DNA of 64,000 nucleotides, taken from Notamacropus eugenii (taxonomy: Eukaryota > Chordata > Mammalia > Diprotodontia > Macropodidae). How positions within the stretch are numbered: position 1 is the stretch's first letter; each line of letters begins with the position of its first letter. The position numbers and the translations under genes are program-made. The DNA lies in contig NC_092879.1 of assembly GCF_028372415.1 (NCBI RefSeq), positions 64,619,651 to 64,683,650 of the forward strand, given 5' to 3'. Shown here piece after piece: positions 50,215 to 63,270 of the stretch. A model generated the notes under the pieces. It had not been told where the DNA came from. It searched no databases and saw only the letters and a program-made list of their open reading frames with translations.

Positions 50215-50482
50215 GATCATAAGAATATCTAGCAGTTATGTAGAACTTAAGATTTGCAAAACATTTTGCATATTTATCTCACTTGACCCTTACCACAACA
50301 CAAAGAAAGGTGCTATTATTATCCCATTTTACAGCAGGGGAAAATAAAGCAAACAGAAGTGACTGGCTCAGGGTCATACAGCCTCCACACAGTAAGTGTC
50401 TGAGGACTACAAGACTCAAATTTATGTCTCCCTGACTCCAGGTCCAACATTCTATCTGCTGTGCCACTTACCAGTCTCCATT
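50215..50482 (-). repeat. MIR, antisense
   Basis: 'agcagttatgtagaacttaag', 'ttatcccattttacagcaggg', 'ctcagggtcatacagcc', 'gtccaacattctatctgctgtgcc'. Confidence 0.8.
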
Positions 50483-51150
50483 GCATTCTCCTGACCCTCA
50501 GGGTTGGCATTTAAAACTTAGCAAGGGTTTGGGTGGGAAAGACAGCTTTCCACAGAGTGGGATTAGGGACAACACAGTTTGGGAAGCAAGGAGGAAGATC
50601 TGAACACCAGGGGCCATTAAAAGCACATTAAAAATCAATTTGTAGCCACCCAAGTGAAAAAGTTGTTAGGGATGAAAAGCCCACTCGTTCGTGTCAATGG
50701 GAGAAAACGGATTCAGTCTACAGGCTTTGACTTGGCCATGGAAACATTCGGAATTCTACAAATATTTTCATGGCCCATGTAGTAAAAAAGGCCTTCTAAA
50801 AATAAGGCAAAGAACATGCATACTGGATATTCAAAGATCCTGAGGAAAAGAGTCTAATCTTTTCAATTCTAAATAGAACAGAAACTTTCTTAGGGCAGAG
50901 ATAGTTTCTTTGGTGTCTTTGTACTAGTAGCATCTAGCAGAGCACCCCACCTACAAGTGTTTAATATATGCTTGTTGCATAAATAAATGGGCGAATGAAC
51001 AAAATGAGAATAAACAGGTTACCTGCTGATGGAGCCAGAGCACTGTCAAGTTTACGAAGTGTTTGAAATCTATTGGGTCGTTTGAACCACATAACCAATT
51101 CAAATATGCTGATGGATTTCTGGAAGCACTTGGTAAATTTTACAGCGCTA
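50483..51150. other. Unassigned sequence with an L2 tip
   Basis: 50885-50995 is an L2 end ('cttagggcagagatagtttc', 'agcagagcaccccacctacaag', 'atatgcttgttgcataaataaatg'). The rest is unassigned. Confidence 0.5.
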
Positions 51151-51346
51151 CAGAAATTGCCATCAGGGAGACTGAAAAACCATTTAGTCCAATGCCTTCA
51201 TTTCATAAATGAGGAGCAGCCTCTGACAGACGAAATAATTTGCAAACAATCACCCAGCCGGTGAGTATTATATAGGGGTTGGCAATTGAAACCAAGTCTT
51301 CCAACTTCAAGGCAGATGGTTTTCCTACTGAACAGTTCAGGATCTC
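51151..51346 (-). repeat. MIR-related CORE-SINE
   Basis: 'aaccatttagtccaatgcctt', 'catttcataaatgaggagcag', 'gcaaacaatcacccagccgg', 'aagtcttccaacttcaaggc'. Diverged. Confidence 0.6.
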
Positions 51347-51794
51347 TCTTTACTAAATAGGAGCATGTCTCAGATCATTTATTTAAACACTGCACAATAA
51401 TAAATGGAGACTTGCACATAGTATGGCCTCGATTATCAGTGAATTAAAAGGAAAAAAAAAGCAACTGCCTAGAATGAAGAGAAGGAATTAATACAGCTGG
51501 AGAAAGTTATGATTTTGGAAAGGAGGTCACCAAGTCAAAATTGTTATATTTCAAATGAGACAACTTTTTTATTACAAAAATTATCTTTATAAAGCAGGAA
51601 AGGAAAAAAATAGTGATTCTTAAGGATTAGATATGTTTTTGGAAGTGAGAGTACCTCAAATAAGACAGAAAGCAAAGCCATGTGCTTCATTTTTCTAATA
51701 CAAAAGATACAGGTGTATCATTATCTTTTTAAAATAAGATATCTCATGGCTATAAACATTGTTCCTGGGAATGATACTGATTCAGAAGGTAACG
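51347..51794. other. Unassigned AT-rich sequence
   Basis: Nothing recognised. Confidence 0.4.
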
Positions 51795-51968
51795 TAAATA
51801 ATAGATTTAGACTTTAGAGGTCACCTAGTCCAATCTCTTTATTTTACAGCTGAAAAAACTGACCTCCAGAAAGTAACGACCACAGTCACATAGGTAATAA
51901 TAGGGGGAAGATGTGACCCGAGGTCTTCTGACTCCTTCTTCAGCTCTCTTTCCACAGCGTCCATAGGA
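51795..51968 (-). repeat. MIR-related CORE-SINE
   Basis: 'aatagatttagactttagaggtcacctagtccaat' words, 'ttattttacagctgaaaaaactgacc', 'tctgactccttcttcagctctc'. Confidence 0.65.
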
Positions 51969-52109
51969 AGCATCTCATGTACTTTCTAATTGGAAATCAA
52001 TTTGCCTAATCTGAAGCCAGTTCCCAACATTGGAAAATCCTTCTAATTCGATTGAGACCAAGTCCCCAAATCATTCTTGTCACACACTGCCAGAGATAAG
52101 CAAGTCCCC

Positions 52110-52385
52110 TGCCAATGAGTCTTGTGTGTGTTCATCCTTCATTGCCAAAGAAGACCATGACATCAGAGAAATAATGACATGACATGCACTTGACTTTGTT
52201 TTGAGGGAGGGAGGGCTGTGCAGGTCACCAGCCTCACTTCTCCTCCAGAGCCATCTGAATCCAGTGACCAGATATTCATCAGGATGACTGGAGATGACCC
52301 AGGATGAGGCAACTGGGTTAAGTGACTTGCCCAAGGTCACACAGCCAGTGAGTGTCAAGTGTCTGAAGTGAGATCAGGAAACATA
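52110..52385 (-). mobile_element. WSINE-like element, antisense
   Basis: Antisense counterpart of the copy at 20497. It has 'tcatccttcattgcc', 'ccatgacatcagagaaataatg', 'gagggagggctgtgcaggtcacc', 'cttctcctccagagccatctg', 'gatgactggagatgaccc' and 'cttgcccaaggtcacacagcc'. Confidence 0.85.
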
Positions 52386-52449
52386 CATGTAGCACAGTGT
52401 TCCCTGGACGCAGACCTAAATGACTGAGTGGAGATTAAAATATACTGAG

Positions 52450-52862
52450 TCACTGCTGTTTGTCCTTAGTTTTCTAAGAGGACCGATGACATCTTGTGTA
52501 AATTGGATTAAAGTGAGACAGAGTTGCACAGAGTCGTCAGCCTCACTTTCCTTCTGAGTCACTGAAGTCCAGTAGCAGAACGAAAGTCAACATGACTGGC
52601 AATGACCCAGGATGCAGGTGATGATCTTGGTATCTTCAATGTCTGACCAAGCTCTAAGAGTGCCATAGCATCTTCTTCAGTTGCCATCATGGCCGTTGGA
52701 ACAAACTGTTCTCACCCGCCCATTTCACTGGGGAAAGTCTTCACATGCTTGCGTTAGACATCCCCCTCCCCCGCAACTTAAATTTGAACTCAAGAAGATG
52801 AGTTTTCCTGACTCCCAGCATGCTATCCACTGCAGTGCCATTTAGCTGCTTCTTATATTCTC
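52450..52862 (-). mobile_element. WSINE-like element, antisense, variant or composite
   Basis: Starts 'gctgtttgtccttagttttctaagaggacc' and 'tcgtcagcctcactttcc', then 'catgactggcaatgaccc'. It is then interrupted by about 160 bp (52620-52775) that I do not recognise before the SINE head ('tttgaactcaagaagatgag', 'ctatccactgcagtgcc'). Either a variant subfamily or an insertion. Confidence 0.6.
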
Positions 52863-53794
52863 TCAGTCGTGGTACTTTCGATAATATACCTGGAAGGCCT
52901 CTGATGGGGGAAAGGAAGTTGAGAGTGACTTTCACCAGACCTGTGTAGTTACATATATAAGCTGTCAACTGCATAATTTTAAGTGATCAATCCCTGACAA
53001 TTTCTCACTTTCATTCTCTTTTCATGGTAAGTGTAAAGTGAGTTGGATGAATTGAAGATTCATCCAAATAATTTTTAATAATTTTCTTTTTTTTTTAGTG
53101 ATTCCAGATTGGTTCAGTAGACAGTTACCCTTGGCCATCCTTTTTGGGGTAGAGAGAAGATGATGACAGAAAGAAAGGAACAAATTGACACCAATTCATT
53201 CCACCAATACTTAATTTTTCAATTATTCCCTATTTACATAATAATAATAAAATGGATGCTTAGGTAACACCTTTCAAATCTGCAGATTTCTTTTCAATAT
53301 ACATTATTCTCATCTGAAATTCTCAATAATCCTGTGAGGAAGGTACAATAGAGATTATGACACTCACTTTCCACATGAGGAAACGGAAATTCAGAGATAT
53401 TAAGTGACCTGCCGATGGCTACACAACTACCAAGTGTCTAAGGTGGGATTTAAGCCACATCTTCCTCACCGCAAGTCCAGCACCTTAGTAATGCTGTATA
53501 GACTTTCAAAATTATATGTACATTAGTCAATTAGATTCTTGCAACAATCCTGTGAAGTAACTAGGACAGGCGTTATAACGTGTGTGTGTGTATGTGTGTA
53601 TAAGCATGAGTTTTATTACTACGTAGCACAGAAAGCAGGCAAAAACAAAAGCACACACCATATGGTGACACAGACAGACAGAGATCAGCCACCTAGGGCC
53701 AAGGTCACTCACATGAGAGAGTGACAAGTATAGTGGCAAGCTCTCAGTGGGAGGACCTGCTTGGAGTGGAGTCTGAGCAAGGAAGGTTCATTTT
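52863..53794. other. Unassigned sequence, MIR and short GT repeat
   Basis: Antisense MIR at 53240-53495 ('taacacctttcaaatctgcag', 'cctgtgaggaaggtacaatag', 'ccacatgaggaaacgg', 'caagtccagcaccttag'). (GT)n at 53580-53602. The rest is unassigned. Confidence 0.6.
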
Positions 53795-56205
53795 TTTCAT
53801 TTAATATGTTTTTATTAAAATCTTTTGTTTCTTACATCACCATAGGATCCTGTGTATCCTTCTCCCTCCCTCTTTTATATAAAAATAGTACTTTTGGAGA
53901 GGAAAGAAAAATTAGCACAACTGATCAATATGGTGTAATCTGAGTAAAACCTGTGTATCTCCTGGAAGGGGTAGTTTGGGGGTGTTTTCTCATATTTCTT
54001 CTTTTGAGTCCTATTTGATCTTAATCATTTTGTTTTGTTGTTTTTGTCGTTGTATCATTTATTTCAATTTACATCGCTGTACTGACTGTGTATAGTATTT
54101 CCTTGACTTTGCTTTCTTCAGTCTGTATTGCATACTTTTCTGTATTCATCACACCCATCATTTCTTAGAGCATAGTAATATTCCATTATATTTATGTACC
54201 ACAATTTGTTTAGCCATTCCTCAAATGATAGCCATCTACATTGTTTCCAATTCTGAAGTATCATAAAAAGTGCTTCTATAAATATTTGTAGTATATATGA
54301 ACTATTTTTTAATCAATGGCTTCCTTGGAGTATATGGACATTTTTCTTACTTTATTTGCATAATTCCAAATTGTTTTCCAAAGTGGCTATACCATTTCAC
54401 GGTTCCATCAACAATGTATTAGTGTGTCTATCTTTCCACAAACCCTCCAACATTGTTTCCATTTTTGTCACTTTTTTTTTGCCAATTTATAGGGTGTGAG
54501 GTAAAACTTCAGGGCTGTTTTTGGTGGCCATTTCTCCTATTATTAGTGATTTAGAGCATTCTTCCAAGTAGTTGTGAATACTTTGCAGTTATCTTGAGAA
54601 CTGTTTGTTCATTTTGACTATTTATCTGTTGGGAAATGGCTATTAACTTTATATATACATACGTGCATACATACATACATACACACATGCATACATGTGA
54701 GAGTGCATGTGTGTGTGTAGAATATTTTAGATACCAAAATTTGGGAGAGAAATTTGATATGAAGATTTTTCCCCCATTCAGCCAATTCAACCATCTTTCC
54801 CTAGATTCATTAATGTTGTCTATATGGAAGCTTTTCAGTTTCAGGTAATTGAATTTATCTATTTTATCTTTTATAATTGCTTCTATTACCTGTTTGGTTA
54901 AGAATACATAGCTATGAGAGATAGATGATCTCCTTTTCTTCTCATTTTTAATAGTATGATCTTTAATACTAAGGTTGTCTATCCATTTAGAATGTACCAT
55001 GGAACATGGTGTTTTCCATGTTTTCCAATTGTTTTTATCAATTTTTTTTTCTGAAATAATTTAAGTTTGGTGCTTTATCAGACACTGGGCTATTGAGATC
55101 TACTAGGGTTTTTTTTAATCACCCTGGCCTAATCTCTTCCACTCATCTATCTCACTAATTTTTAACCAATACTAGATAATTTTGATGCTACTCCCCATTT
55201 GTCCCTACCTCTTTTCATCATTTCCCTTAATATTCTAGATATTTTGGTTTTCAAAATAAATTTTGTTATTATTTTATCAAGTTATGTTAAAGTATCCACT
55301 TGGTAAGCTGTTTGGTATAGCATAAAAAGCGTAAATGGATTTTGATAATATTGTTATTTTTTATTATAGTGACATGGCTTAGCCATGAGCACTAAATATC
55401 CTTCCAGCTACTTAAATTATTCTTTATTTCTGTAAGGAGCACTTTGCAAAGGAAGCTATAGAAGTCTTTTGTGTGTTTGGGGAGGTTGATCCCCAGATAG
55501 TTAATGCATTTTGTAGTAATTGAGAATGGAATTTCCCTTTCTATTATTGATTCTTCTACTTTGTTATCACTTTCTAGAAATACTGTTGATTACTAAGGAT
55601 TATTTTGGAGCCTGTAACTTAGCTGAAGCTATTGTCTCAGTTAGTATCACTGTTGATTCCTTATGATTTTCCAAGTAAACCATCATATTATCAGCAAATA
55701 GGGATAGTTTCATTTCCTCTTTACTTATCATTATTCCTTTAATTTCTCTCTATTGCATTATTCCTATAGTTAACATTTTCCGAACTACATCAAATAATGA
55801 TGGACCTTCCTTCATTCCCATATTTACTAGAAAAGGTTCTAGTGTGTCGACATTTCATATGGTGCTTTCTTTTGGTTTTAGAAGCTCTTATGATACATTT
55901 TTTAAAAAATCCTCTATGCTTTTACTTTGTAAGATTTCCAGCATGAGTGTTTCTCTTTGTCAAAGGCTTTTCCTACATCTGTTGATATGATTGTGTGGTT
56001 TGGGATGTTGTAGTTTTTAATATAATTATGTTAATTATTTTCCTAATGTTGAAACATCCTTGAAATCCTGGTATCAATCCTATTGGGTCATAATGAATAA
56101 TGTTTTGAACAAACTGTTATAGTCTGACAGGTTTTTGTTTAAAAATTTCAAATACATGTTCATTACTAATATTGACCTATGTTTTTTTCTATAGTTTATT
56201 GTTCA
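53795..56205 (-). mobile_element. Old LINE-1, antisense, ~2.4 kb
   Basis: 3' UTR at the left. ORF2 C-terminal coding is in antisense ('tattccattatatttatgtaccacaatttgtttagcc' words, 'agtgatttagagcattcttcc'), followed by RT-region remnants ('tcctggtatcaatcctattgg'). The longest preserved piece is a 149-codon minus frame (54551-55000). Contains a CATA/TGTG simple repeat at 54657-54717. Many stops. Confidence 0.8.
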
Positions 56206-56465
56206 GGAATTATAATTTCCATTTTACAGATGAAGAAAATGAGGGCCAAAGAGTTTATTTGACTTGCCCATAATCACACAACTCTAAGCGTCTGAAGCAA
56301 GATATGAGCCCATGTCTCATTATTTCTAAATCTAGCACATGCACAAGTGCACGTGCACACACACACACACGCGCACACACACACACACATACATTTAACT
56401 ACTGCTGAAGTTAGAACTCAAACCCAGGCCTTTTGACACCATATCTCAGCTCTGTCTTAGCTTCT
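56206..56465 (-). repeat. MIR, antisense, with (CA)n insertion
   Basis: 'tttccattttacagatgaagaaaatgag', 'gacttgcccataatcaca'. The MIR is split by a CA/CG microsatellite at 56349-56392 and continues 'gaactcaaacccaggcc'. Confidence 0.75.
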
Positions 56466-57084
56466 CATTGCATTACAGTTCAATTGTAAACAGCACTTTG
56501 CAAAGTCCATTAAAATATATCAAGGAGAAATTGGACCATAAATAATATAGTTGGGAGTGTAGATTGTTTTCTCTGTGGACAACAGCGGAAATGACAGTCC
56601 CTTAACTAACAAGGGTAGTGATAGATCTTAAATAGATGTACTTTAAAATGTTAGCAGCTCTTTGGATCTGTTCCCTTCTTAGACTAACAATCATACGTGT
56701 TAGGGAGGGGGAAGGTAGACACAAGCTTAGAAGTAAGCTCTGGAAACATTTCTACCTTCCCAGGATCTACAATGAAATTAACACTGATGTTGTCAGCCAA
56801 CTCTATGTGGCATGCTACACATATATACATATATGTATACGTGTGTATGTGTATGTGTATATGTATATGCTACTGTTGCTACTTATAGATCATTTGCCTC
56901 CCCTGATCAAAAACATACTATTGGCTAACCTGGCATGTCAAGATGGCACCCTATGTTTAAAAATCAAACTTAATATGGAGAAATATATCTTCAGGCAGAG
57001 GATAAGGAGTCATTGAATGGTCACAACTTTCATCGATTGAAGAAGACCCCACAGGAACAAAGGCATGGGTTCATCAAAGTGTCC
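56466..57084. other. Unassigned; (TATG)n at 56815-56870
   Basis: The 126-codon plus frame at 56636-57016 translates through the simple repeat (the 'YTYIHICIRVYVYVYMY' part) and is not credible as a gene. Confidence 0.5.
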
Positions 57085-57210
57085 CCCAAGTAGAATGGAA
57101 GTTCTTTGAGGGAAGGTACTGTTGCCCATTTATCTTTGAAGTTCAAACGCCAAACACAGAACCTTGCATGCAGTAGATGTTTAATAAATGTTTGCTGAAT
57201 CAAATTAAGA
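57085..57210 (+). repeat. L2 3' tip
   Basis: 'gaatggaagttctttgaggg', 'ttgcatgcagtagatg', 'ttaataaatgtttgctgaatc'. Confidence 0.75.
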
Positions 57211-57524
57211 CTCAGACATGTCTGACTAGGACTCTTTCAAGGTCTTTTAAGAAAGACTTCAGACACCATAGACACCAATTTTCCCCCCAAAGAAATAGTT
57301 TCATGTGGTATATGTGGGTAATTGGTGGAACAATATTCCAGGAGAATTTCACCAATTTTTGGCAGGGACTGATTCCAATATACTGGATCATTGCAAAACA
57401 ACTTTAGTTGAGACTTCTTTATGGAGAGTTTCATAAAGAGAAAGGGAGGGAGTGACAAGAGCCATGTGTGAGCATCCAACCTATTTCTTCTTCTATCTCC
57501 TTATCAGTAGAGGTTATCAATGTA
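57211..57524. other. Unassigned non-coding sequence
   Basis: Opposite-strand frames of 76-80 codons overlap here; no domain seen. Confidence 0.4.
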
Positions 57525-58190
57525 ATGCAATTTAGCAAATATTTAACAAGTGACTGCTCTATACAATGGATTGTGCTAGTTTATGCTGATACAAAACCAA
57601 AAGAGCCTCTGCCCTCAAGGAGCTTACAATCAACAAAGCAGAGATGCCACACACACAGATAAGTCAATGCAAAGGAGATAACAAAGTTATGAAAAGTGAT
57701 TTCAAGAGGATGAATTTTCAGATAGAAGATCAGGAAAGGCCTGGTATAAGGGTTGGTACTTGAGCTTTGGAAGAGGCCAAGGTTTCTATGAGATAGAAAG
57801 AAGGTGGGAGTGCATTCCAGACATGGAAGAATACCTATACAAAGGCATGGAGGCTGGAGATGGAATATGCAGGGGAACGTTAGCAGACCAGTTTGAGTAG
57901 AACAGCTAGTGTATGAAGGAGTGTAATATGAAATAAGCTTTGAGGGATAGTTGGGAACTAAATTATGGAGGGTTTAAAATGCCAAGCTTAGAATTCAATT
58001 AAACACATTTCTTGAGCCCTTCTCATGGACACAGATCCGTGCCAGGGGATGCCCAGGGTACAAAAGTTCTTTAAGAAATGCTCCCTGCCCTTGGGAAGGT
58101 GGCATTCTCCTCAGGGAGGCAAGACATACTTTATGCACATGAAACAGTTAAGCAGTAAGGCAAGGCAGTCAATAATTAAATGCCAACATG
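57525..58190 (+). repeat. Unassigned dispersed repeat, copies 4 and 5 in tandem
   Basis: Copy 4 (57525-57985): 'atggattgtgctag', 'tgccctcaaggagcttacaatc', 'gatcaggaaaggcctgg', 'gagtgcattccagacatgg', 'acaaaggcatggaggctgg', 'attatggagggtttaaaatgcc'. Copy 5 (57990-58190) restarts with the head: 'cacagatccgtgccagggg', 'ctgcccttgggaagg', 'atgcacatgaaacag'. Confidence 0.55.
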
Positions 58191-58755
58191 AGTGAGTGCT
58201 ACAGCTATCACTGAAGTACCTCAATGCTCGTAGAGTCTGAAAGCTGTAGGAAGATTATTTTCCTATTACTTAAAACTCCAGGCAGCCTGAGGCCCACATC
58301 TCTTAATATGATGCATGTTTCTAGGATGCAGGGCTTTGTATGGTGCTTGCTGTATTGGGGCCATTCAGTAGGTACTGATGGATGATTTCCTGAGAGGTTT
58401 CTGAAGGACACTGCGATGAATTGAGCCTTCCAACTACTCCTAAATATTGCAACCTCCTGAAATAGAGTTCTAGAACTTGTGTCTCTCGCTTTGGAGAAGA
58501 CCTTCATCTGATACTTAGCCAGACAAATCGACTTATAATGACCCTCACTCCAACCCCAATTTTAGCACCAAACCACCCAATATTTCTTCAGTCCCCCAAT
58601 GACCTGGGATTTGTTGATGTGGGTACTCTTTGTCACAGTGGTCCATCAATGGTGGCCCTTCAAAAATTTGGTAAATGGTCAGAGCTGTTGTAGCTGAAAA
58701 TATCATCCCCTTGTGGCCAGCCTGGTGAGGATGAGTCTCTGATCCATTGACCGCA
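58191..58755. other. Unassigned non-coding sequence
   Basis: A 99-codon minus frame (58208-58507) has no recognisable domain. Confidence 0.4.
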
Positions 58756-59155
58756 CAGCTAGGATATCCCTAAAACACAGGTCTGCTCAAGTCATTCCTC
58801 CTCTGCTCAAGAAGCATTAGGGCTCTCTGTTTGGCATTGAAAACCCTTCCCATTCTTAATCCAGGCTTATTCAACTGAATTCCCCTTTACATTCCAGTCA
58901 GAGTTTGCTATTTGCTGCTTTCCATACATGATAATTCATCTCCAGTCTCTGTACTTTTGCATTGGCTATTCCACCATACCTGGCATGCCTCCTTACCTCC
59001 ATTTCAGAGAATTCCCAACTTCTTCCAAAGTTCAATTCAAATGCCACCTCCTACATGGAGTCTTTCCTCATCCTGCCAGCTGCTAATGACTCCCCACTTG
59101 GAATTTGTCTTGATTCACATTGTATATGTTTCCTATTTGTTCCTGTATGAGTAGG
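58756..59155 (+). repeat. L2 LINE 3' region
   Basis: 'acacaggtctgctcaagtcattcctcctctgctcaagaag' words, 'cattccagtcagagtttgc', 'ttgcattggctattccacc', 'ttcaattcaaatgccacctcctac', 'gtctttcctcatcctgcc'. The frame at 58912-59154 is the L2 non-coding tail. Confidence 0.8.
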
Positions 59156-59294
59156 TTATTTCCCCTCAAGAAGTTCATTCTGAAATGGTACTTAATGTAC
59201 AAAGAAAGTATCATACAGAGGGAAGCTTCTTGTTGCTTCTACCATAAGAGAAATGCTTTAAACCTAGGAGCCTTGTATGCCTTCACTGACAACA

Positions 59295-59489
59295 ATTTAG
59301 AGTGGGGTAATAGGCAAATTACAGTCCAAGGTCCAAATTTGACCCTACCTGGTTTTGTATACAGTAATCTAAGGGTGGTTTTCATATTTTTAAATATAAT
59401 AAAACTTTATTTAAAATACAAAAACCTTTCTTAGCTCTCACCCTTCAAAAATGATAGGGGGCTACATCTGACCCACAAGCCATGGTGTA
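59295..59489 (-). mobile_element. hAT-like DNA transposon remnant
   Basis: 'gcaaattacagtccaaggtccaaatttgacccta' words with 'aataaaactttatttaaaatac' and, at the end, 'ctacatctgacccacaagccatgg'. This resembles the hAT elements of the 'gggccaaatctggccc' type. Assignment uncertain. Confidence 0.45.
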
Positions 59490-59757
59490 CAGGGCATCTA
59501 GGTGGCACAGCAGTGGATAGAGCACCAGGCCTGGAGTCAGGAAGACTCACCTTCCTGAATTCAAATCTGCCCTCACACACTAAATAGCTGGGTGACCCTG
59601 GGCAAGTCATTTCACCTAGCTTGCCTCAGTTTCCCCATTTGTCAAATGATCTGGAGAAGAAAATGACAAACTGCGCCAGGATCTTTGCCAAGAAAACCCC
59701 AAATGGGGTCATGAAGACTTGAACACGATTGAAAAATGACTGAATGAAACAACAACC
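59490..59757 (+). mobile_element. tRNA-headed marsupial SINE, sense
   Basis: 'gggcatctaggtggcacagc', 'gagcaccaggcctggagtcagg', 'gggtgaccctgggcaagtc', 'tttgccaagaaaaccccaaatgggg', ending in an A/C-rich tail. Confidence 0.9.
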
Positions 59758-60255
59758 ATAGCATGCTGAGGCCTGACTTAGTATATGAAACATTTAACTC
59801 ACAATTCCTATTATGCTCACCAGGAAGGTTGAAACTTAAGACATTAAAACATGAAACAGTTGGTGGAACTTCTGAAGAAGCATTTTATCTTCACCTTGAC
59901 TCTACACTGTCAGGGCAACTCCCTCAAGGCTAATATCTTCTGGCAAGCCAGAACATGGCTTAGGCTCATATTCTTGACACTGGTCATCGTTTTCTCTGAA
60001 AGGCTGCTTCCAAGGTCAGCTCCTGCTGGGCAACCAGAACTTGGATCCAAGAGCTCCAAACATCCCTGAGTCTTGAAGCTGCCTCTAAGCCAAGAAAATC
60101 CTCATGCCTTACTTATTTAGTTGTCTTGCTTAGAGAGAGGAATATAAAACAGAAGAGGCAGCTAGAGACTTAAGGCCTAGTCTTGGGATTATGTATACTA
60201 GCATATATGTCCCCTGACATGTGAAGATAGTCACGAATGCTGGTAAGGGGTGGAA
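59758..60255. other. Unassigned non-coding sequence
   Basis: Nothing recognised. A 72-codon frame at 59851-60069 has no domain. Confidence 0.4.
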
Positions 60256-62278
<2,023 letters not shown>

Positions 62279-62690
62279 AATCATCAAAATTATCCATTTT
62301 ATACTTCTACAATGTTTTTGCTTTATAATATGCTTTAAGGCCTGATAGTACTGAATCTGCTCCCTTTCCGCCTCCCCTCCACCCCCAGGTTTCTTTAAAG
62401 TTCTTGACCTTTTGTTGTTCTAAATGAACTTTGTCATTATTTTTCTAACTCGGTAAGATAACTTCTAGTAATTTAATTGTGATGGCATTACATAAATAGA
62501 TTAGTTATGTAAAACTGCCTTGTTTTATTTTATTGGCTTTACCTGCCCATGAACAATAAATATTACTTGAATTATTTAGATCTAACTTTATTTGTATAAA
62601 AAGTGTTTAATGTTTATAGTCATATAGTTCCTGTGTCTCAGGTATTTTATACTATCTAGTTATTTTAACCGATCTAAAACAATATTGAAT
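62279..62690 (-). mobile_element. LINE-1 antisense, right piece
   Basis: Resumes the interrupted L1 ('atcaaaattatccattttatac') and passes through 'ttcttgaccttttgttgttctaaatgaactttg', 'gatggcattacataaatag' and 'catatagttcctgtgtctcagg' style words of old L1-type antisense sequence. Confidence 0.65.
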
Positions 62691-63230
62691 AATATGGCCA
62701 ACACACAGTGTAGTTTCCTTATTTTTCTTTTTAGATTAAATTTATTTTAGCCTTAATGTTGTCCGAAATCATGATTACTACTTCTGCTTTTTTTACTTAA
62801 TAAATTCTACTCCCGATCTTTATTTTATGTTTATGTGTGTGTCTCATTTTTATAGCATTTCCTGAAAGCAACATACTGTTGAATTCAATTTTTAATCTGC
62901 TATCAGTTTTCATTTTATGGGTAAATTCATTCCATTCACATTCTAGGCTATAATTACTTGTATATTTTCCTCCTTCCTATTTTTCCTCACTATCCTTCTC
63001 GTCTTATTCCTATCCCTCCTCACTCCTCTGCTTTACTTCTACTTGCTACTTTGCCCTCCTATTCCTTATCCTATCTACCTCTCTAAGAACCCATCCTTTG
63101 TCTTCTCCCCCTACCCTATTCCCTTGCCCTCTTATTTCTTTCTGGATTTAGAAGACTGTTATACATATACACATATAAGTATGTGTATGTGTGTGTATAT
63201 GTATATCTTTGTATGTGCATTCATCCATCC

Positions 63231-63270
<40 letters not shown>

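Noticed and set aside
56636-57016. 126-codon plus-strand frame
   Set aside because: It runs through a TATG-type simple repeat, giving a low-complexity peptide.
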